Source: an uncultured delta proteobacterium (GTDB lineage Bacteria; Desulfobacterota; Desulfobulbia; Desulfobulbales; Desulfurivibrionaceae). Taken from it: a DNA stretch of 64,000 bases. Made by a program: the position numbers and the translations under genes. Positions 20,147-29,899 of the stretch are shown here, piece after piece; position 1 is the first letter of the stretch, and every line of letters begins with the position of its first letter. The notes under the pieces are model-generated. The model was not told the origin of the DNA. It saw nothing but the letters and a program-made list of their open reading frames with translations, and made no database searches. The stretch lies in the NCBI GenBank assembly GCA_903869265.1, contig CAIPYE010000001.1, positions 310,001 through 374,000 on the forward strand, given 5' to 3'.

Positions 20147-22366
20147 ATGCAGAAACTCGACAAACAATTCATCAAGAAAGTCCGCAGGCAGGATCGCATG
20201 GCCACCCGCGCCATCACCTGTGGCGGCCTGCTGGTCATCGCCAGCGTCATCGCCATCCTGGTCCTGATCGTCCGGGTGGCCTTGCCGCTTTTTCAGCCGG
20301 CCAGCGCCGAAATCATCCACCGCGTGTCGATCAAACCCGGACACGCCCCTGTTCTTGCCGTGGGGATGGACGACACCCAGGAGGTGGGCTTTACCCTGGA
20401 CAACACCGGCCTTTTTTCCTTTTACAATCTCGCCTCCGGCAAGGATTTTTTCAACGCCCCCGCCTCAACCCGGAAGGCAAAGGTGCAATCCGTCGAGAGC
20501 AACAAGAACAACGTCTTCGCCATTCTCTGGGAGGACAACAGCGTGACCGTCTCCCAGGTGGACTTTCGACTGCTCTATGACCAGGGCGGCCAAAGGACCA
20601 TCCAGCCGGAAATCACCCAGCTGGGCGAATATCCGGCCCGCCGCTATCCGGCCCCGGTCAAGAGCATGATGGTCCGCGCCCACGAAGGACGGTTGACAGA
20701 GGTGGCGCTCCTGGCAAACAACCGCTTCCAGATAGACCATGAGGTCGTCACCACCGATCTCTTTGACAACCAGAAAAAAGAAACGTTCTCTTTCCTGATC
20801 GCAGAGGAGCTGCCCGGCAGAATTTCCGCCTTCACCCTGGACGAAAAAGGCGCCACTCTGTATGCCGGCACCGATAGCGGCAGCCTGTTGCGGTGGGATC
20901 TGAGGGAAAACGAGGCAGCCACACGCACCGACAATGTGGTGGCCGTATCGGGAGATAAGCCCATCACCGCCCTGGCCATGGTTTTTGGCGATATCTCCGT
21001 GGCGGTGGGCGATGCCGAGGGTGGCCTTGCCACCTGGAGCGAGGTTTGGACCGGGGAAGGAGAAGGCAGGGAGCAGAGGCTCCGCAAAACCCATACCCTG
21101 ACCAGCCACCAGACCTCGGTGGAGAGCATCATTCCCACCCGCCGCTCCAAGTCCCTGATCAGCCTTGGCGCCGACGGCAGAGCCCATTTCGACCACATGA
21201 CCAGCGAGAACCACCTGCTAAGCCTTGCCCCGGCCCTGGACATGGTGGGCATTTCCGACCAGGGCAACGGCCTGATCGGTCTTGATGCGGACAATCTTAC
21301 CGTCTGGAAGATCGATGCCCCGCACCCGGAAATCAGCTTAAAAACCCTGTTCGGCAAGGTCTGGTACGAAAGTTACGACAAGCCGGAATATGTCTGGCAG
21401 TCCTCGTCCGCCTCCGACGATTTTGAACCGAAACTCAGCCTTATCCCGCTGCTGTTCGGCACCATCAAGGGGACTCTATACGCCATGGTCTTTGCCGTGC
21501 CGCTTGCCATCTTCGGCGCGGTCTACACCAGCCAGTTCAGCACCCCCACCTTTAAAAAGACCATCAAACCGGTGGTGGAGATCATGGCCTCGATCCCCTC
21601 GGTGGTCATCGGCTTCCTCATCGCCCTCTGGCTGGCGCCCATCGTGGAAAAGGGTATTCTCACCGTGATTCTGTCCGTGCTTTTCCTGCCGCTGATCTTT
21701 GTCGGGATCATGGCCGCACTCAGGCCTTTCTATAAAACACCTACCCTGCAGAACTTCTGCAACGGCCATGAATTTCTCCTGCTGATTCCGGTTATCCTTT
21801 TGGCCACGGGCTTGGCCATGGGGATCGCCCCCACCGTGGAACACCTGCTCTTTGCCGGCAACTTCAAGCAATGGCTCTACAACGACCTGGGGTTACGCTA
21901 TGACCAGCGCAACTGCATCATCATCGCCTTCGGCCTTGGCATTGCCGTAATCCCCATCATCTTTTCCATCACCGAGGATGCCATTTCCAACATCCCGCCC
22001 AGCCTCACCGCTGCCTCCCTGGCCTTGGGCGCCAGCCGCTGGCAGACGATCTGGCGGGTAGTCCTGCCCTCGGCCAGCCCCGGCATCTTTGCCGCGATCA
22101 TGATCGGCTTTGGCCGGGCAGTGGGGGAAACCATGATCGTGCTAATGGCCACCGGCAACACCCCCATCCTCGACTGGTCGATCTTCAACGGCATGCGGAC
22201 CCTGTCGGCCAACATCGCCGTGGAGATTCCGGAAGCGCCCATGGGCGGCACCCTGTACCGGGTGCTGTTCCTCTGCGCCTCCATGCTTTTCACCCTGACC
22301 TTTCTGGTAAATACCGGGGCGGAGCTGGTCCGCGAGCGGTTGCGCAAAAAATATGGCCGTTACTAA
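20147..22366 (+). CDS. pstC: Phosphate ABC transporter permease PstC with large N-terminal domain
   Basis: This 739-aa protein has one TM helix (about 22-47), then about 370 residues of beta-propeller-like extracytoplasmic sequence (repeated VGxAxGGLATW/AHFDHMT-type blades), then the six-TM permease domain from about residue 430. The EAA loop lies near SLALGASRWQTIWRVVLP, and MIGFGRAVGETM is conserved in PstC. E. coli PstC is about 320 aa; long forms are known in Pseudomonas and relatives. AAGGA lies 8 nt before ATG 20147, which I prefer to an ATG at 20120. It is the second gene of pstSCAB-phoU-phoB. Confidence 0.9.
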   Translation: MQKLDKQFIKKVRRQDRMATRAITCGGLLVIASVIAILVLIVRVALPLFQPASAEIIHRVSIKPGHAPVLAVGMDDTQEVGFTLDNTGLFSFYNLASGKDFFNAPASTRKAKVQSVESNKNNVFAILWEDNSVTVSQVDFRLLYDQGGQRTIQPEITQLGEYPARRYPAPVKSMMVRAHEGRLTEVALLANNRFQIDHEVVTTDLFDNQKKETFSFLIAEELPGRISAFTLDEKGATLYAGTDSGSLLRWDLRENEAATRTDNVVAVSGDKPITALAMVFGDISVAVGDAEGGLATWSEVWTGEGEGREQRLRKTHTLTSHQTSVESIIPTRRSKSLISLGADGRAHFDHMTSENHLLSLAPALDMVGISDQGNGLIGLDADNLTVWKIDAPHPEISLKTLFGKVWYESYDKPEYVWQSSSASDDFEPKLSLIPLLFGTIKGTLYAMVFAVPLAIFGAVYTSQFSTPTFKKTIKPVVEIMASIPSVVIGFLIALWLAPIVEKGILTVILSVLFLPLIFVGIMAALRPFYKTPTLQNFCNGHEFLLLIPVILLATGLAMGIAPTVEHLLFAGNFKQWLYNDLGLRYDQRNCIIIAFGLGIAVIPIIFSITEDAISNIPPSLTAASLALGASRWQTIWRVVLPSASPGIFAAIMIGFGRAVGETMIVLMATGNTPILDWSIFNGMRTLSANIAVEIPEAPMGGTLYRVLFLCASMLFTLTFLVNTGAELVRERLRKKYGRY

Positions 22367-22381
22367 CCTGGAGAAAAGATC

Positions 22382-23974
22382 ATGACCAAAAAATTCTGGC
22401 GGCAGGGAGAGCCATTCGTCTGGGCCACGGGCCTTGCCCTTTCCCTGATCCTGTTTTTAACCCTGCTGCTGTTCTATGTGGTGCTGGACAACGGTCTTGC
22501 CGTGTTCTGGCCCAAGAAGGTCGCCTTGGCAACCCTGAGCGATGGCCGACATCTGCTTGGCGAAATTGTCCAGGAAGAGACCATTCCCCACACCGAAAAG
22601 AAACGGCTCCAGTTCAAGATCGGCAACCGGGATCTCTACGGCCTCGATTTCAAATGGGTTGATTCCAGCGAAATCACCAGCCTCAGCTATCCGGAAAACA
22701 TCTATGTGCTGGAACGCCTTGAATTCGGCAATTTTTATGGCTATCTGAGCGAGCTTGAGGTCAAGGGGATTGCTCCGCCTGCCAGCGGCTCAAACAGCCT
22801 GCGCCTGACCATTGACGCCCTCGACTCACGGAAGAAAGAGGTCAACCTCCTGGGCAAAAAAATCGCCAACCTCAACCGACGGGTGGAGTTGATCGACCGT
22901 CGGTTGGCCACAGGCCGTTACAACAAGGAGGAAAACACCCCCGCCCTTGCCGCCCTCAAAGGCGAAAAACAGGGGCTCAAAACTGAGTTTGAAGCGCTGG
23001 TAAGCATTCTCAGCCAGAAGGCTGCCGCCCTTTCCACCAATCAGGCGATCTTCACTGATGCCAATGGTCGGACCAAAGCCATAGCCCTTGCCAACATTGT
23101 CCGCAACTACCAGCCAAACACCATGTCGTTTCTCGCCAAATGCGGCTATTACCTGGAGCGGCTGCGGGAACTTTTCTTTGACGACCCGCGGGAATCCAAT
23201 ACCGAGGGCGGGTTGTTCCCCGCCATCTTCGGCACCATCATGCTGATCTTTCTCATGAGTATCCTCTCCTTTCCCCTGGGGGTGCTGGCCGGCATTTATT
23301 TGCGCGAATACGCCAAAGACGACTGGCTGGTGAAGATGGTCCGCATCGCGGTCAACAACCTGGCCGGTATTCCCTCCATCGTTTACGGCATCTTCGGGTT
23401 GGGCTTTTTTGTCTACGGGATCGGCGGCAGCATCGATCGGTTCTTTTTCCCTGAACGGTTTCCTACCCCCACCTTCGGCACCGGCGGCATTCTCTGGGCC
23501 AGCCTTACCCTGGGTCTGCTCACCGTGCCGGTGGTGATCGTAGCCACGGAAGAGGCGTTGGGCTCGATCCCCCCCGGCATCCGGGAAGGCTCGCAGGCTC
23601 TGGCCGCCACCAAGCTCCAGACCCTGACCAGAATCCTGTTGCCCATGGCCTCCCCCGGCATCCTCACCGGCTTTATCCTGGCCATGGCCAGGGCCGCAGG
23701 CGAGGTCGCGCCCTTAATGATCACCGGGGTGGTCAAGCTGGCCCCGTCCCTGCCCCTGGACGGGCTCTTCCCCTATCTGCACCTGGACCGGAAATTCATG
23801 CACCTGGGGTTTCACATCTACGACATCGGCTTTCAATCCCCCAACGTGGAGGCGGCCAAGCCCATGGTCTATGTCACCACCCTCCTGTTGATCCTGATCG
23901 TGCTGGCCATGACCAGCACGGCCATCTATCTGCGCAACAAGATGCGACAACGCCACTCCGTGGTCGATGTGTGA
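22382..23974 (+). CDS. pstA: Phosphate ABC transporter permease PstA with N-terminal extension
   Basis: This 530-aa permease partner of PstC has a first TM (about 17-40), about 230 extra residues including a coiled coil (LLGKKIANLNRRVELIDRRL near 155-175), and the permease core from about 275: GLFPAIFGTIM, LAGIPSIVYGIFGLGFFVYG, and the EAA segment GSQALAATKLQTLTRILLP. A GGAG ribosome site is 8 nt before ATG. The N-terminal extension parallels that in PstC, and the two probably interact outside the membrane (inference). Confidence 0.9.
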   Translation: MTKKFWRQGEPFVWATGLALSLILFLTLLLFYVVLDNGLAVFWPKKVALATLSDGRHLLGEIVQEETIPHTEKKRLQFKIGNRDLYGLDFKWVDSSEITSLSYPENIYVLERLEFGNFYGYLSELEVKGIAPPASGSNSLRLTIDALDSRKKEVNLLGKKIANLNRRVELIDRRLATGRYNKEENTPALAALKGEKQGLKTEFEALVSILSQKAAALSTNQAIFTDANGRTKAIALANIVRNYQPNTMSFLAKCGYYLERLRELFFDDPRESNTEGGLFPAIFGTIMLIFLMSILSFPLGVLAGIYLREYAKDDWLVKMVRIAVNNLAGIPSIVYGIFGLGFFVYGIGGSIDRFFFPERFPTPTFGTGGILWASLTLGLLTVPVVIVATEEALGSIPPGIREGSQALAATKLQTLTRILLPMASPGILTGFILAMARAAGEVAPLMITGVVKLAPSLPLDGLFPYLHLDRKFMHLGFHIYDIGFQSPNVEAAKPMVYVTTLLLILIVLAMTSTAIYLRNKMRQRHSVVDV

Positions 23975-23986
23975 TAAGGAGAAACA

Positions 23987-24775
23987 ATGCAAACGACCGA
24001 CACCGCCATAATTCAGATAGATAACCCGCAGGTTGAAATAGAGAACCTGAACCTCTATTATGGGACAAGCCAGGCGCTCGACAACCTGACCTTCGGGATT
24101 GCCGGCCAGCAAGTAACCGCCCTGATCGGCCCTTCCGGCTGCGGCAAATCCACCCTGCTCCGCTGCATCAACCGGATGAACGATCTGGTCGACGGCTTGC
24201 GCATCGAGGGGGCCATAAAGATCAACGGGGAAAACATCAACGACCCGAACCTGGATGTGATTGAACTGCGACGCAAGGTGGGCATGGTCTTCCAGAAATG
24301 GAACCCCTTCCCCAAGTCCATCTACGAGAACATCGTCTACGGCCTCAGGATCGCAGGCATCCACGACAAAAACGTGCTCGACGAGTCGGCAGAAAAATGC
24401 CTGAAACGGGCCGCTCTCTGGGACGAGGTCAAGGATCGGCTACACCAGTCGGCCATGGGCCTTTCCGGCGGCCAGATGCAACGGCTCTGCATCGCCAGGG
24501 CCATTGCCGTGAGCCCGGAGATCATCCTCATGGACGAGCCCTGCTCGGCCTTGGATCCGCGCTCTACTTCCCGGATCGAGGATCTTATCCGCGAATTGCG
24601 GGGGGAGTACACCATCATCATCGTCACCCACAACATGCAACAGGCGGCGCGCATCTCCGATTACACCGCGTACATGTATCTCGGGGAGCTGATCGAATAC
24701 GGACCGACACAGACGGTGTTCACCATGCCGGAGAAAAAGGAAACCGAGGACTACATTACCGGCCGATTCGGTTGA
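23987..24775 (+). CDS. pstB: Phosphate ABC transporter ATP-binding protein
   Basis: This 262-aa ATPase is the motor of the Pst system. Walker A is GPSGCGKST (48-56), the signature is [14 protein letters not shown], Walker B is [12 protein letters not shown], and the H-loop is [11 protein letters not shown], the last being characteristic of PstB. AAGGAG precedes ATG. It begins 12 nt after the pstA stop. A REP-like element separates it from phoU. Confidence 0.95.
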   Translation: MQTTDTAIIQIDNPQVEIENLNLYYGTSQALDNLTFGIAGQQVTALIGPSGCGKSTLLRCINRMNDLVDGLRIEGAIKINGENINDPNLDVIELRRKVGMVFQKWNPFPKSIYENIVYGLRIAGIHDKNVLDESAEKCLKRAALWDEVKDRLHQSAMGLSGGQMQRLCIARAIAVSPEIILMDEPCSALDPRSTSRIEDLIRELRGEYTIIIVTHNMQQAARISDYTAYMYLGELIEYGPTQTVFTMPEKKETEDYITGRFG

Positions 24776-24818
24776 TCAAGGTGGGGCAAAAGCAAACGAA
24801 TAGATATCCCTATAAATA

Positions 24819-24888
24819 CCGTTCGCGGTGAGCCTGTCGAACCGCAGCTTCCGCCTTAATAGGCCTTTGACAAACTCAGGCCGAACGG
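24819..24888. repeat. REP-like inverted element between pstB and phoU
   Basis: Half-sites CCGTTCGCGGTGAGCCTGTC (24819-24838) and GACAAACTCAGGCCGAACGG (24869-24888) are inverted relative to each other around a 30-nt spacer. The same half-sites in the opposite order occur at 49710-49785. This is the CCGTTCG...TGTCGAA palindrome common in many bacterial genomes. Confidence 0.7.
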
Positions 24889-24910
24889 ATTATGAGAAGG
24901 AGAACCCCTT

Positions 24911-25594
24911 ATGGCTAAAAATATCCAAACAGAAAGAGAAAAGCTCAAAAACCAGCTCGTCTACCTCGGCACGGCGGTGCAGGAAAACCTGCAGAAAGCG
25001 GTTAAGTCCCTGTGGGAGAAAAATCCCGAAATGGCCCGCCAGGTTATCAAGCAGGACAAGAATGAAATCGACACCTTCGAGATCAATGTGGAGGAGGAAT
25101 GTTTGCGTTTGCTCGCCCTGCACCAGCCCGTGGCCGGCGACCTGCGTTTCATCGTCACGGTACTCAAGATCAACAACGACCTGGAACGCATCGGCGACCT
25201 GGCCGCCAAGATCGCGGACAAGGTCCTCCTGCTCCACGACATTGACCCGGTCCGTTTTGCCTCCGAGGGCATGCAAATTCCGGAGATGTTCAACTCCATG
25301 TTTGCAAAAACCATCTGCATGTTCCAGAACACCATGGAAGCCTTTATCAACGAGGATACCAATCTGGCCTACAAGGTCTGCTTGATGGACAACGATGTGG
25401 ACCGGGACAAGGCGTGCATCCGCGCCGAGATGGAGGAGATCATCATGCATGATCCGGCCCAGCAGGTCTATCTGGCCAAGCTGATCAGCGTAGCGAGAAG
25501 CATGGAACGCATCGCCGATCACTGCACCAATATCTGCGAAGACATTATTTATATGGCGCAGGGCAGAATTGTCCGCCATCATATAACGCAATAG
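24911..25594 (+). CDS. phoU: Phosphate signalling protein PhoU
   Basis: This 227-aa all-helical protein has two PhoU repeats, each with the metal-binding E/DxxxD pattern: NNDLERIGDLAAKIAD near 90-105 and ARSMERIADHCTNICED near 198-214. PhoU links Pst transport state to PhoR and represses the regulon when phosphate is plentiful. AAGGAG precedes ATG 24911. It lies downstream of pstB across a 135-bp gap that carries a REP-like element, and 41 nt before phoB. Confidence 0.94.
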   Translation: MAKNIQTEREKLKNQLVYLGTAVQENLQKAVKSLWEKNPEMARQVIKQDKNEIDTFEINVEEECLRLLALHQPVAGDLRFIVTVLKINNDLERIGDLAAKIADKVLLLHDIDPVRFASEGMQIPEMFNSMFAKTICMFQNTMEAFINEDTNLAYKVCLMDNDVDRDKACIRAEMEEIIMHDPAQQVYLAKLISVARSMERIADHCTNICEDIIYMAQGRIVRHHITQ

Positions 25595-25635
25595 CCTTAC
25601 GGAAATGCCGCCGTCATACTGCTCAGGAGAACACA

Positions 25636-26337
25636 ATGGCCAGAGAAACCATCCTTGTCGTGGAAGACGATGAAAACATCCAGCAGCTGGTAGGCTATAA
25701 CCTGGCCAAGGCCGGGTTCCACGTGATCTATGCCGACAACGGGGAACAGGCGCTCAGCGTCATTAAACGGGAGAAACCGGAGCTGATCGTCCTGGACCTC
25801 ATGCTGCCCGGCCTCAGCGGCTTTGAGGTCTGCAAGCTGGTGCGCAAGGATCCGAAGAGCAAGAACCTGCCCATTGTCATGCTCACCGCCAAGAGCGAGG
25901 AAAACGACATGGCCGCGGGTCTCGATCTCGGAGCGGACGATTACATCACCAAGCCCTTCAGCCCGAAAATCCTCATCTCCCGGATCAAGGCTGCCCTGCG
26001 CCGCAAGGAGGGGTTGAGCGAAGAAGGGGGTGGGACCAAGAAAAACGGACCGCTCACCATCCACGGAATCGCCATTGACCCCAACCGCTATGAGGTGCTG
26101 GTGGGGGACGAAGCCATCACTCTGACCGTCACCGAATTCAGCATTCTTGAACTCCTGGCCCGACGGCCAGGCTGGGTCTTCAACCGCCAGCAAATCATCG
26201 ACGGAGTCCGGGGCTATGACTATGTCATCACACCCCGCGCTGTGGACGTGCAGGTGTTCGGGCTCAGAAAAAAACTGGGCGAGGCGGGCAAATACATCGA
26301 AACCGTTCGCGGTATCGGCTACCGGATGCAGGGCTAG
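25636..26337 (+). CDS. phoB: Phosphate regulon response regulator
   Basis: This 233-aa OmpR/PhoB-family regulator has a receiver domain with acidic pair EDDE (9-12), phospho-acceptor D54 (VLDLMLPG), T/S switch VMLTAKS and Lys in TKPF. The C-terminal winged helix has VTEFSILELLARRPGWVFNRQQII and the recognition region RAVDVQVFGLRKKLG. It closes the pstSCAB-phoU operon and lacks an adjacent phoR; the likely partner kinase is at 2310-4118. It is predicted to bind the 11-bp tandem repeats found at four promoters in this window. Confidence 0.9.
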   Translation: MARETILVVEDDENIQQLVGYNLAKAGFHVIYADNGEQALSVIKREKPELIVLDLMLPGLSGFEVCKLVRKDPKSKNLPIVMLTAKSEENDMAAGLDLGADDYITKPFSPKILISRIKAALRRKEGLSEEGGGTKKNGPLTIHGIAIDPNRYEVLVGDEAITLTVTEFSILELLARRPGWVFNRQQIIDGVRGYDYVITPRAVDVQVFGLRKKLGEAGKYIETVRGIGYRMQG

Positions 26338-26374
26338 CTGGACTCGGAGCGAATCGGCTCAAAATTCTTCCTCT

Positions 26375-27976
26375 TTAATCCACCTCAACCCGCCTGGGCA
26401 ACCCTCCGCCACCGCCCTGATATGCGGCCTCACGCCGGTTCACCAGTTCCTGCTGGTTGTCCTGGTCCAGTGCAAGACGGTCACCACTGCGCTTACTTGC
26501 AAATCGAACCAGAACATCCCATAATTCCGTGGTCGGCTCGGGCGCATTCAGGCCGACCCTACCCCCAAAATATTCCCGCTGATGGAGCGCAGGTCCCTTT
26601 GGTAGTGCAATGGTATAGACCGCCTCTGGCCTCGGCGCCATCGGCCCCCAGTAGGCGGATTCAGGCAGGGAAGCTTTTACCCGCATCAACTCCTTGCCCG
26701 TAATCTTCAACCGATACAGACTGGTAAACCCAGGAGTGCCGGCAGGCTCACGCTCCACCGAGAAGGCGTCAAGGACATCCTGCCTGGTCAAACTCCCCTT
26801 GCGCCACTCCTTGCGTACCGCATTCAAACCTACAAAAGCTGCATCGACCTTCAGCGTTTCCACGGCAGCCCGGGCGGCGAGCATGGCCATGTCCCCCTTG
26901 CTTTGATCGGCGTAAAGATGGGTGAAGCCCTCATAAAGAGCGCCCTGATACCCACGTAAAATCCGTTTCACCGCCCTATCTGTAACCTCATCCACCGGCG
27001 TTTCACGCTCACGATTCGGGATGAGGGAAAAGGCACTCTGCTGGATACGTCTTTTTTGCAGATCATATTCGATATCGAACCTGCCGATATTCTTGGCCCA
27101 GGCGCCGACATGAACGATTGTTGTGCCACCCACCTGAATGGGTGTTGACATCAGGGTATGGCTATGGCCGCCCAGAATCAAATCGACACCCTGTGTTTCC
27201 TTGGCCAGACGAGTATCCTCCTCTATTCCCAGATGACTGACCAGAACCAGCAGATCAACCTCCCCCCGATGTTTTGCGATGATATCGCGGGTGATTTTCG
27301 CATAATCAAAATCCGAGCGCAACCCCGGCATCTCGGGATAAAATCCCCCCGCATACTGTTCATCCTTTTCATTCCAAGGCTTGGAGACCAGACCGAAGAA
27401 ACCGATTTTCACCTGTCCCACCTGCAGTACGGCATAATCGGTCCAGCCCGGCTGCTTTGCGTCTTTATCACCGGAATGCGCCCCGGTCATTTTCGTATTG
27501 GAAGCGAGCACGATTGAAAAGGGGTCGCGGCTAAAGGCAAGCAATTCATCAATCCCCCAGGCAAAGTCATGATTGCCGATGGTGCGCACATCGTAATGCA
27601 TCGCCTGTACTATTTCCCTGGTGACCAACCCGCGGGAAACCTCCTCGGCAATGGAGCCCTTTTCGTAGTCATCCCCAGCGTTGGTGAAAATCGTATACGG
27701 GTTTTCCCTTCTCACTTGCTCACAATAACCGCGGAGCCTTGCGACCGGACTCGAGCCACCCCTGATAGGGTTATAGTTGGCGTGGACATCGGATACATGG
27801 ACAAAAGAAATCTTCTGAATTATGGCTGAACCATCCCCGGAGGGCCAGCGCGGTTGGTCTTGGACAAAACCGCCTCCTGCCCCGCCGAGAGATAATGCCC
27901 CGGAAGGAAGCAACCCAACACAAGAAACGAAGCAAGTCACAAAGAAATACTTCCTGCAGACGGGCAATATTTTCAT
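26375..27976 (-). CDS. Secreted 5'-nucleotidase/metallophosphoesterase (UshA-like)
   Basis: This 533-aa periplasmic or extracellular hydrolase has a signal peptide (MKILPVCRKYFF onward, about 28 residues). The calcineurin-like domain shows all metal motifs: DVHANYNP, NAGDDY, GNHDFAWG, SHLG and GGHSHT. A C-terminal 5'-nucleotidase substrate domain of about 200 residues follows. It probably releases phosphate from nucleotides or similar esters. ATG 27976 is chosen for the signal peptide; a GTG at 28003 would add nine residues. It is convergent with phoB and divergent from the PHP gene, and a weaker PhoB-like box faces it. Confidence 0.85.
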   Translation of the reverse strand: MKILPVCRKYFFVTCFVSCVGLLPSGALSLGGAGGGFVQDQPRWPSGDGSAIIQKISFVHVSDVHANYNPIRGGSSPVARLRGYCEQVRRENPYTIFTNAGDDYEKGSIAEEVSRGLVTREIVQAMHYDVRTIGNHDFAWGIDELLAFSRDPFSIVLASNTKMTGAHSGDKDAKQPGWTDYAVLQVGQVKIGFFGLVSKPWNEKDEQYAGGFYPEMPGLRSDFDYAKITRDIIAKHRGEVDLLVLVSHLGIEEDTRLAKETQGVDLILGGHSHTLMSTPIQVGGTTIVHVGAWAKNIGRFDIEYDLQKRRIQQSAFSLIPNRERETPVDEVTDRAVKRILRGYQGALYEGFTHLYADQSKGDMAMLAARAAVETLKVDAAFVGLNAVRKEWRKGSLTRQDVLDAFSVEREPAGTPGFTSLYRLKITGKELMRVKASLPESAYWGPMAPRPEAVYTIALPKGPALHQREYFGGRVGLNAPEPTTELWDVLVRFASKRSGDRLALDQDNQQELVNRREAAYQGGGGGLPRRVEVD

Positions 27977-28043
27977 CTTCTCTGAAACGATACTGTTCAC
28001 CACGATGGAAGATTAAATGTTGCATAGCACTGTTCCTGTTTAG

Positions 28044-28075
28044 GTATTAATGAATAAATGTTACAAATGGATTAA
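28044..28075 (-). promoter_or_regulatory. Candidate PhoB box of the nucleotidase gene
   Basis: On the minus strand, TTAATCCATTT (28075-28065) and GTAACATTTAT (28064-28054) are followed by a 4-nt gap and TAATAC (28049-28044). The geometry equals the stronger boxes, but the first unit and the -10 match poorly. Confidence 0.4.
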
Positions 28076-28118
28076 TAACAGATAATCTTTTGATGAGGCT
28101 TACACCTCTAAATAAATT

Positions 28119-28161
28119 CTCACGGTTCCCTTACATAAATCTAACATTCATCCTGTATAAA
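28119..28161 (+). promoter_or_regulatory. PhoB box and -10 of the PHP phosphoesterase gene
   Basis: Three 11-bp units read CTCACGGTTCC (28119-28129), CTTACATAAAT (28130-28140) and CTAACATTCAT (28141-28151). A 4-nt gap and TATAAA (28156-28161) follow. A perfect TATAAT also occurs at 28168-28173 but does not fit the shared spacing. Confidence 0.7.
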
Positions 28162-28263
28162 TAAACATATAATGTTCTTATTTCATTATTAACAAGACGA
28201 TAAAGAAACATATTCCTCCTTTCCATCGGGTGGAAGCAATCTCGGATTACGGAACAAAAACCA

Positions 28264-29880
28264 ATGAAAAATTATCACCAAATAATAACCAAACGAACGG
28301 TCGTATTCTTGATGCTGCTCGTTCTTTCAATAAGCCTGGCATCACCGGGAAACGGGCAAGAGAATGGCCGCTGGCTGGCCGGAGATTTCCACAACCATAC
28401 CTTTCTTACCGATGGCAGCATTGCGGCGGAAGATGTCTTCTCCCACGCTTTCCGCTTCAACCTCGACTGGATCGCCAATTCCGAACATGGCGGAACCTAT
28501 GGCCGAGGCCCCGATGGCCTGCCCTGGCCCTCCGCCGGAGTCACCTTTCTCGGCGATCCGCCTGCAGGCAAAATGTGGCGCTGGCAATCCTTGCTGCAGT
28601 ACTCCTATCCGCTCATCCACAAAGCACGGGCGACGTATCCAGAAAAGCTGATCATCCAGGGATATGAATGGAATGTCCCCACCCATGAACATGCCAGTGT
28701 CGGCATCATCGATACGGCTGAGGAGGGAGGAGTGGCAATCGCCCGTCATGAATACCTCTTTGACGCCAAGGACACCTCCACCACGACAGACGGCTTCCTG
28801 ACCAAGGAGGACAAACGGACAAAAAATGACCACGCCAAGGCGGTGGTCGGCGTTGCCTGGCTTGAAGAAAATTACCGAACAAGCGGTTATTGCGTGCTCA
28901 ACCATCCCTCCAGACAACTCGGATATTCCATCAGCGACATCCGGGACTTCAACACTGCCGCACCGCATATCGCCTTCGGCTTCGAAGGATTTCCCGGCCA
29001 CCAGAAGGCAGCCTCCCGCGGCAATTACGACCAGGGGCCATTCCGGGACGCGGTCGGCAACGACATCACCGATAGAGCCCGCACCTATGGCGGCGCCGAC
29101 CTCATGCTCGCCAAGATCGGCGGCACTTGGGATGCGTTGCTCGGCGAAGGGCGACACTTCTACGTCTTTGCCAACTCCGATTTTCACAATCCGGAAAACG
29201 ATTTCTGGCCCGGGGAATACACCAAGAATCACACCTTTGTCCGCGATACCAATCGGGATGGGAAATATTCCCAACTTGAACTGCTGGAAGGAATGCGTTC
29301 AGGCAACTCTTTTATCGTGCATGGAGACCTGATCAGTGGACTGCGGTTCACAGCACAGTCCCGCAAGAAAAAGGCGGAGATGGGTGACACCCTGCATGCC
29401 CTGGCTGGCAGCGAGGTAACGATTACGATCAGCTTCAAAAGTCCGCCCAAAAATAACCATGGCGACACGGTTGCCGTGGACCACATTGATCTGATCGCCG
29501 GAGAGATGGCAGGCAAAGTTTCCAGACTGCTTGCCGACGGCACAACCCCGAACCCCGGCTACGAAAAAGAGACTAACGAAACCACCCGGGTAATCGCCAC
29601 CTTTACCGACAAAGACTGGCGGCCTACAAATAAACCCGGCACCGGCAGGAAAAGAACCGCCGACAGCGGTTGGCGGACAGTGAGCTACCATGTAAGACCG
29701 CTCCAGCACGACATGTACTTCCGCCTGCGCGGAACCAATCTCCGTTGCGGCGTCGACGGAGAAACCGACAGAAAATGCAATCCCATGGCCGACGAGCTTC
29801 TGGGATCGAACAACCAGAACAAAGCCTATGCCGATCTCTGGTTTTATTCAAATCCGCTTTTTGTCCGGGTGTCCCGTTAA
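28264..29880 (+). CDS. Secreted PHP-domain (CehA/McbA-like) phosphoesterase
   Basis: This 538-aa protein has an N-terminal signal peptide (about residues 1-31) followed by a PHP-type metal site opening with GDFHNHTFLTDG. Further metal-ligand candidates are NSEHGG, EWNVPTHEHAS, LNHPSR and ANSDFHNPEND. PHP proteins hydrolyse phosphoesters or related bonds with two or three metals. The last 150 residues form a beta-rich accessory domain. A good PhoB box lies 103 bp upstream, so it probably scavenges phosphate outside the cytoplasm; the substrate is unknown. The ribosome site is weak, and ATG 28264 is set by the signal peptide. Confidence 0.82.
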   Translation: MKNYHQIITKRTVVFLMLLVLSISLASPGNGQENGRWLAGDFHNHTFLTDGSIAAEDVFSHAFRFNLDWIANSEHGGTYGRGPDGLPWPSAGVTFLGDPPAGKMWRWQSLLQYSYPLIHKARATYPEKLIIQGYEWNVPTHEHASVGIIDTAEEGGVAIARHEYLFDAKDTSTTTDGFLTKEDKRTKNDHAKAVVGVAWLEENYRTSGYCVLNHPSRQLGYSISDIRDFNTAAPHIAFGFEGFPGHQKAASRGNYDQGPFRDAVGNDITDRARTYGGADLMLAKIGGTWDALLGEGRHFYVFANSDFHNPENDFWPGEYTKNHTFVRDTNRDGKYSQLELLEGMRSGNSFIVHGDLISGLRFTAQSRKKKAEMGDTLHALAGSEVTITISFKSPPKNNHGDTVAVDHIDLIAGEMAGKVSRLLADGTTPNPGYEKETNETTRVIATFTDKDWRPTNKPGTGRKRTADSGWRTVSYHVRPLQHDMYFRLRGTNLRCGVDGETDRKCNPMADELLGSNNQNKAYADLWFYSNPLFVRVSR

Positions 29881-29899
29881 CATCCTGCGCCCCGAGCCA

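Noticed and set aside
28168-28173. Perfect TATAAT as -10 of the PHP gene
   Set aside because: TATAAA at 28156-28161 has the 4-nt gap shared with the other three PhoB promoters and is preferred.
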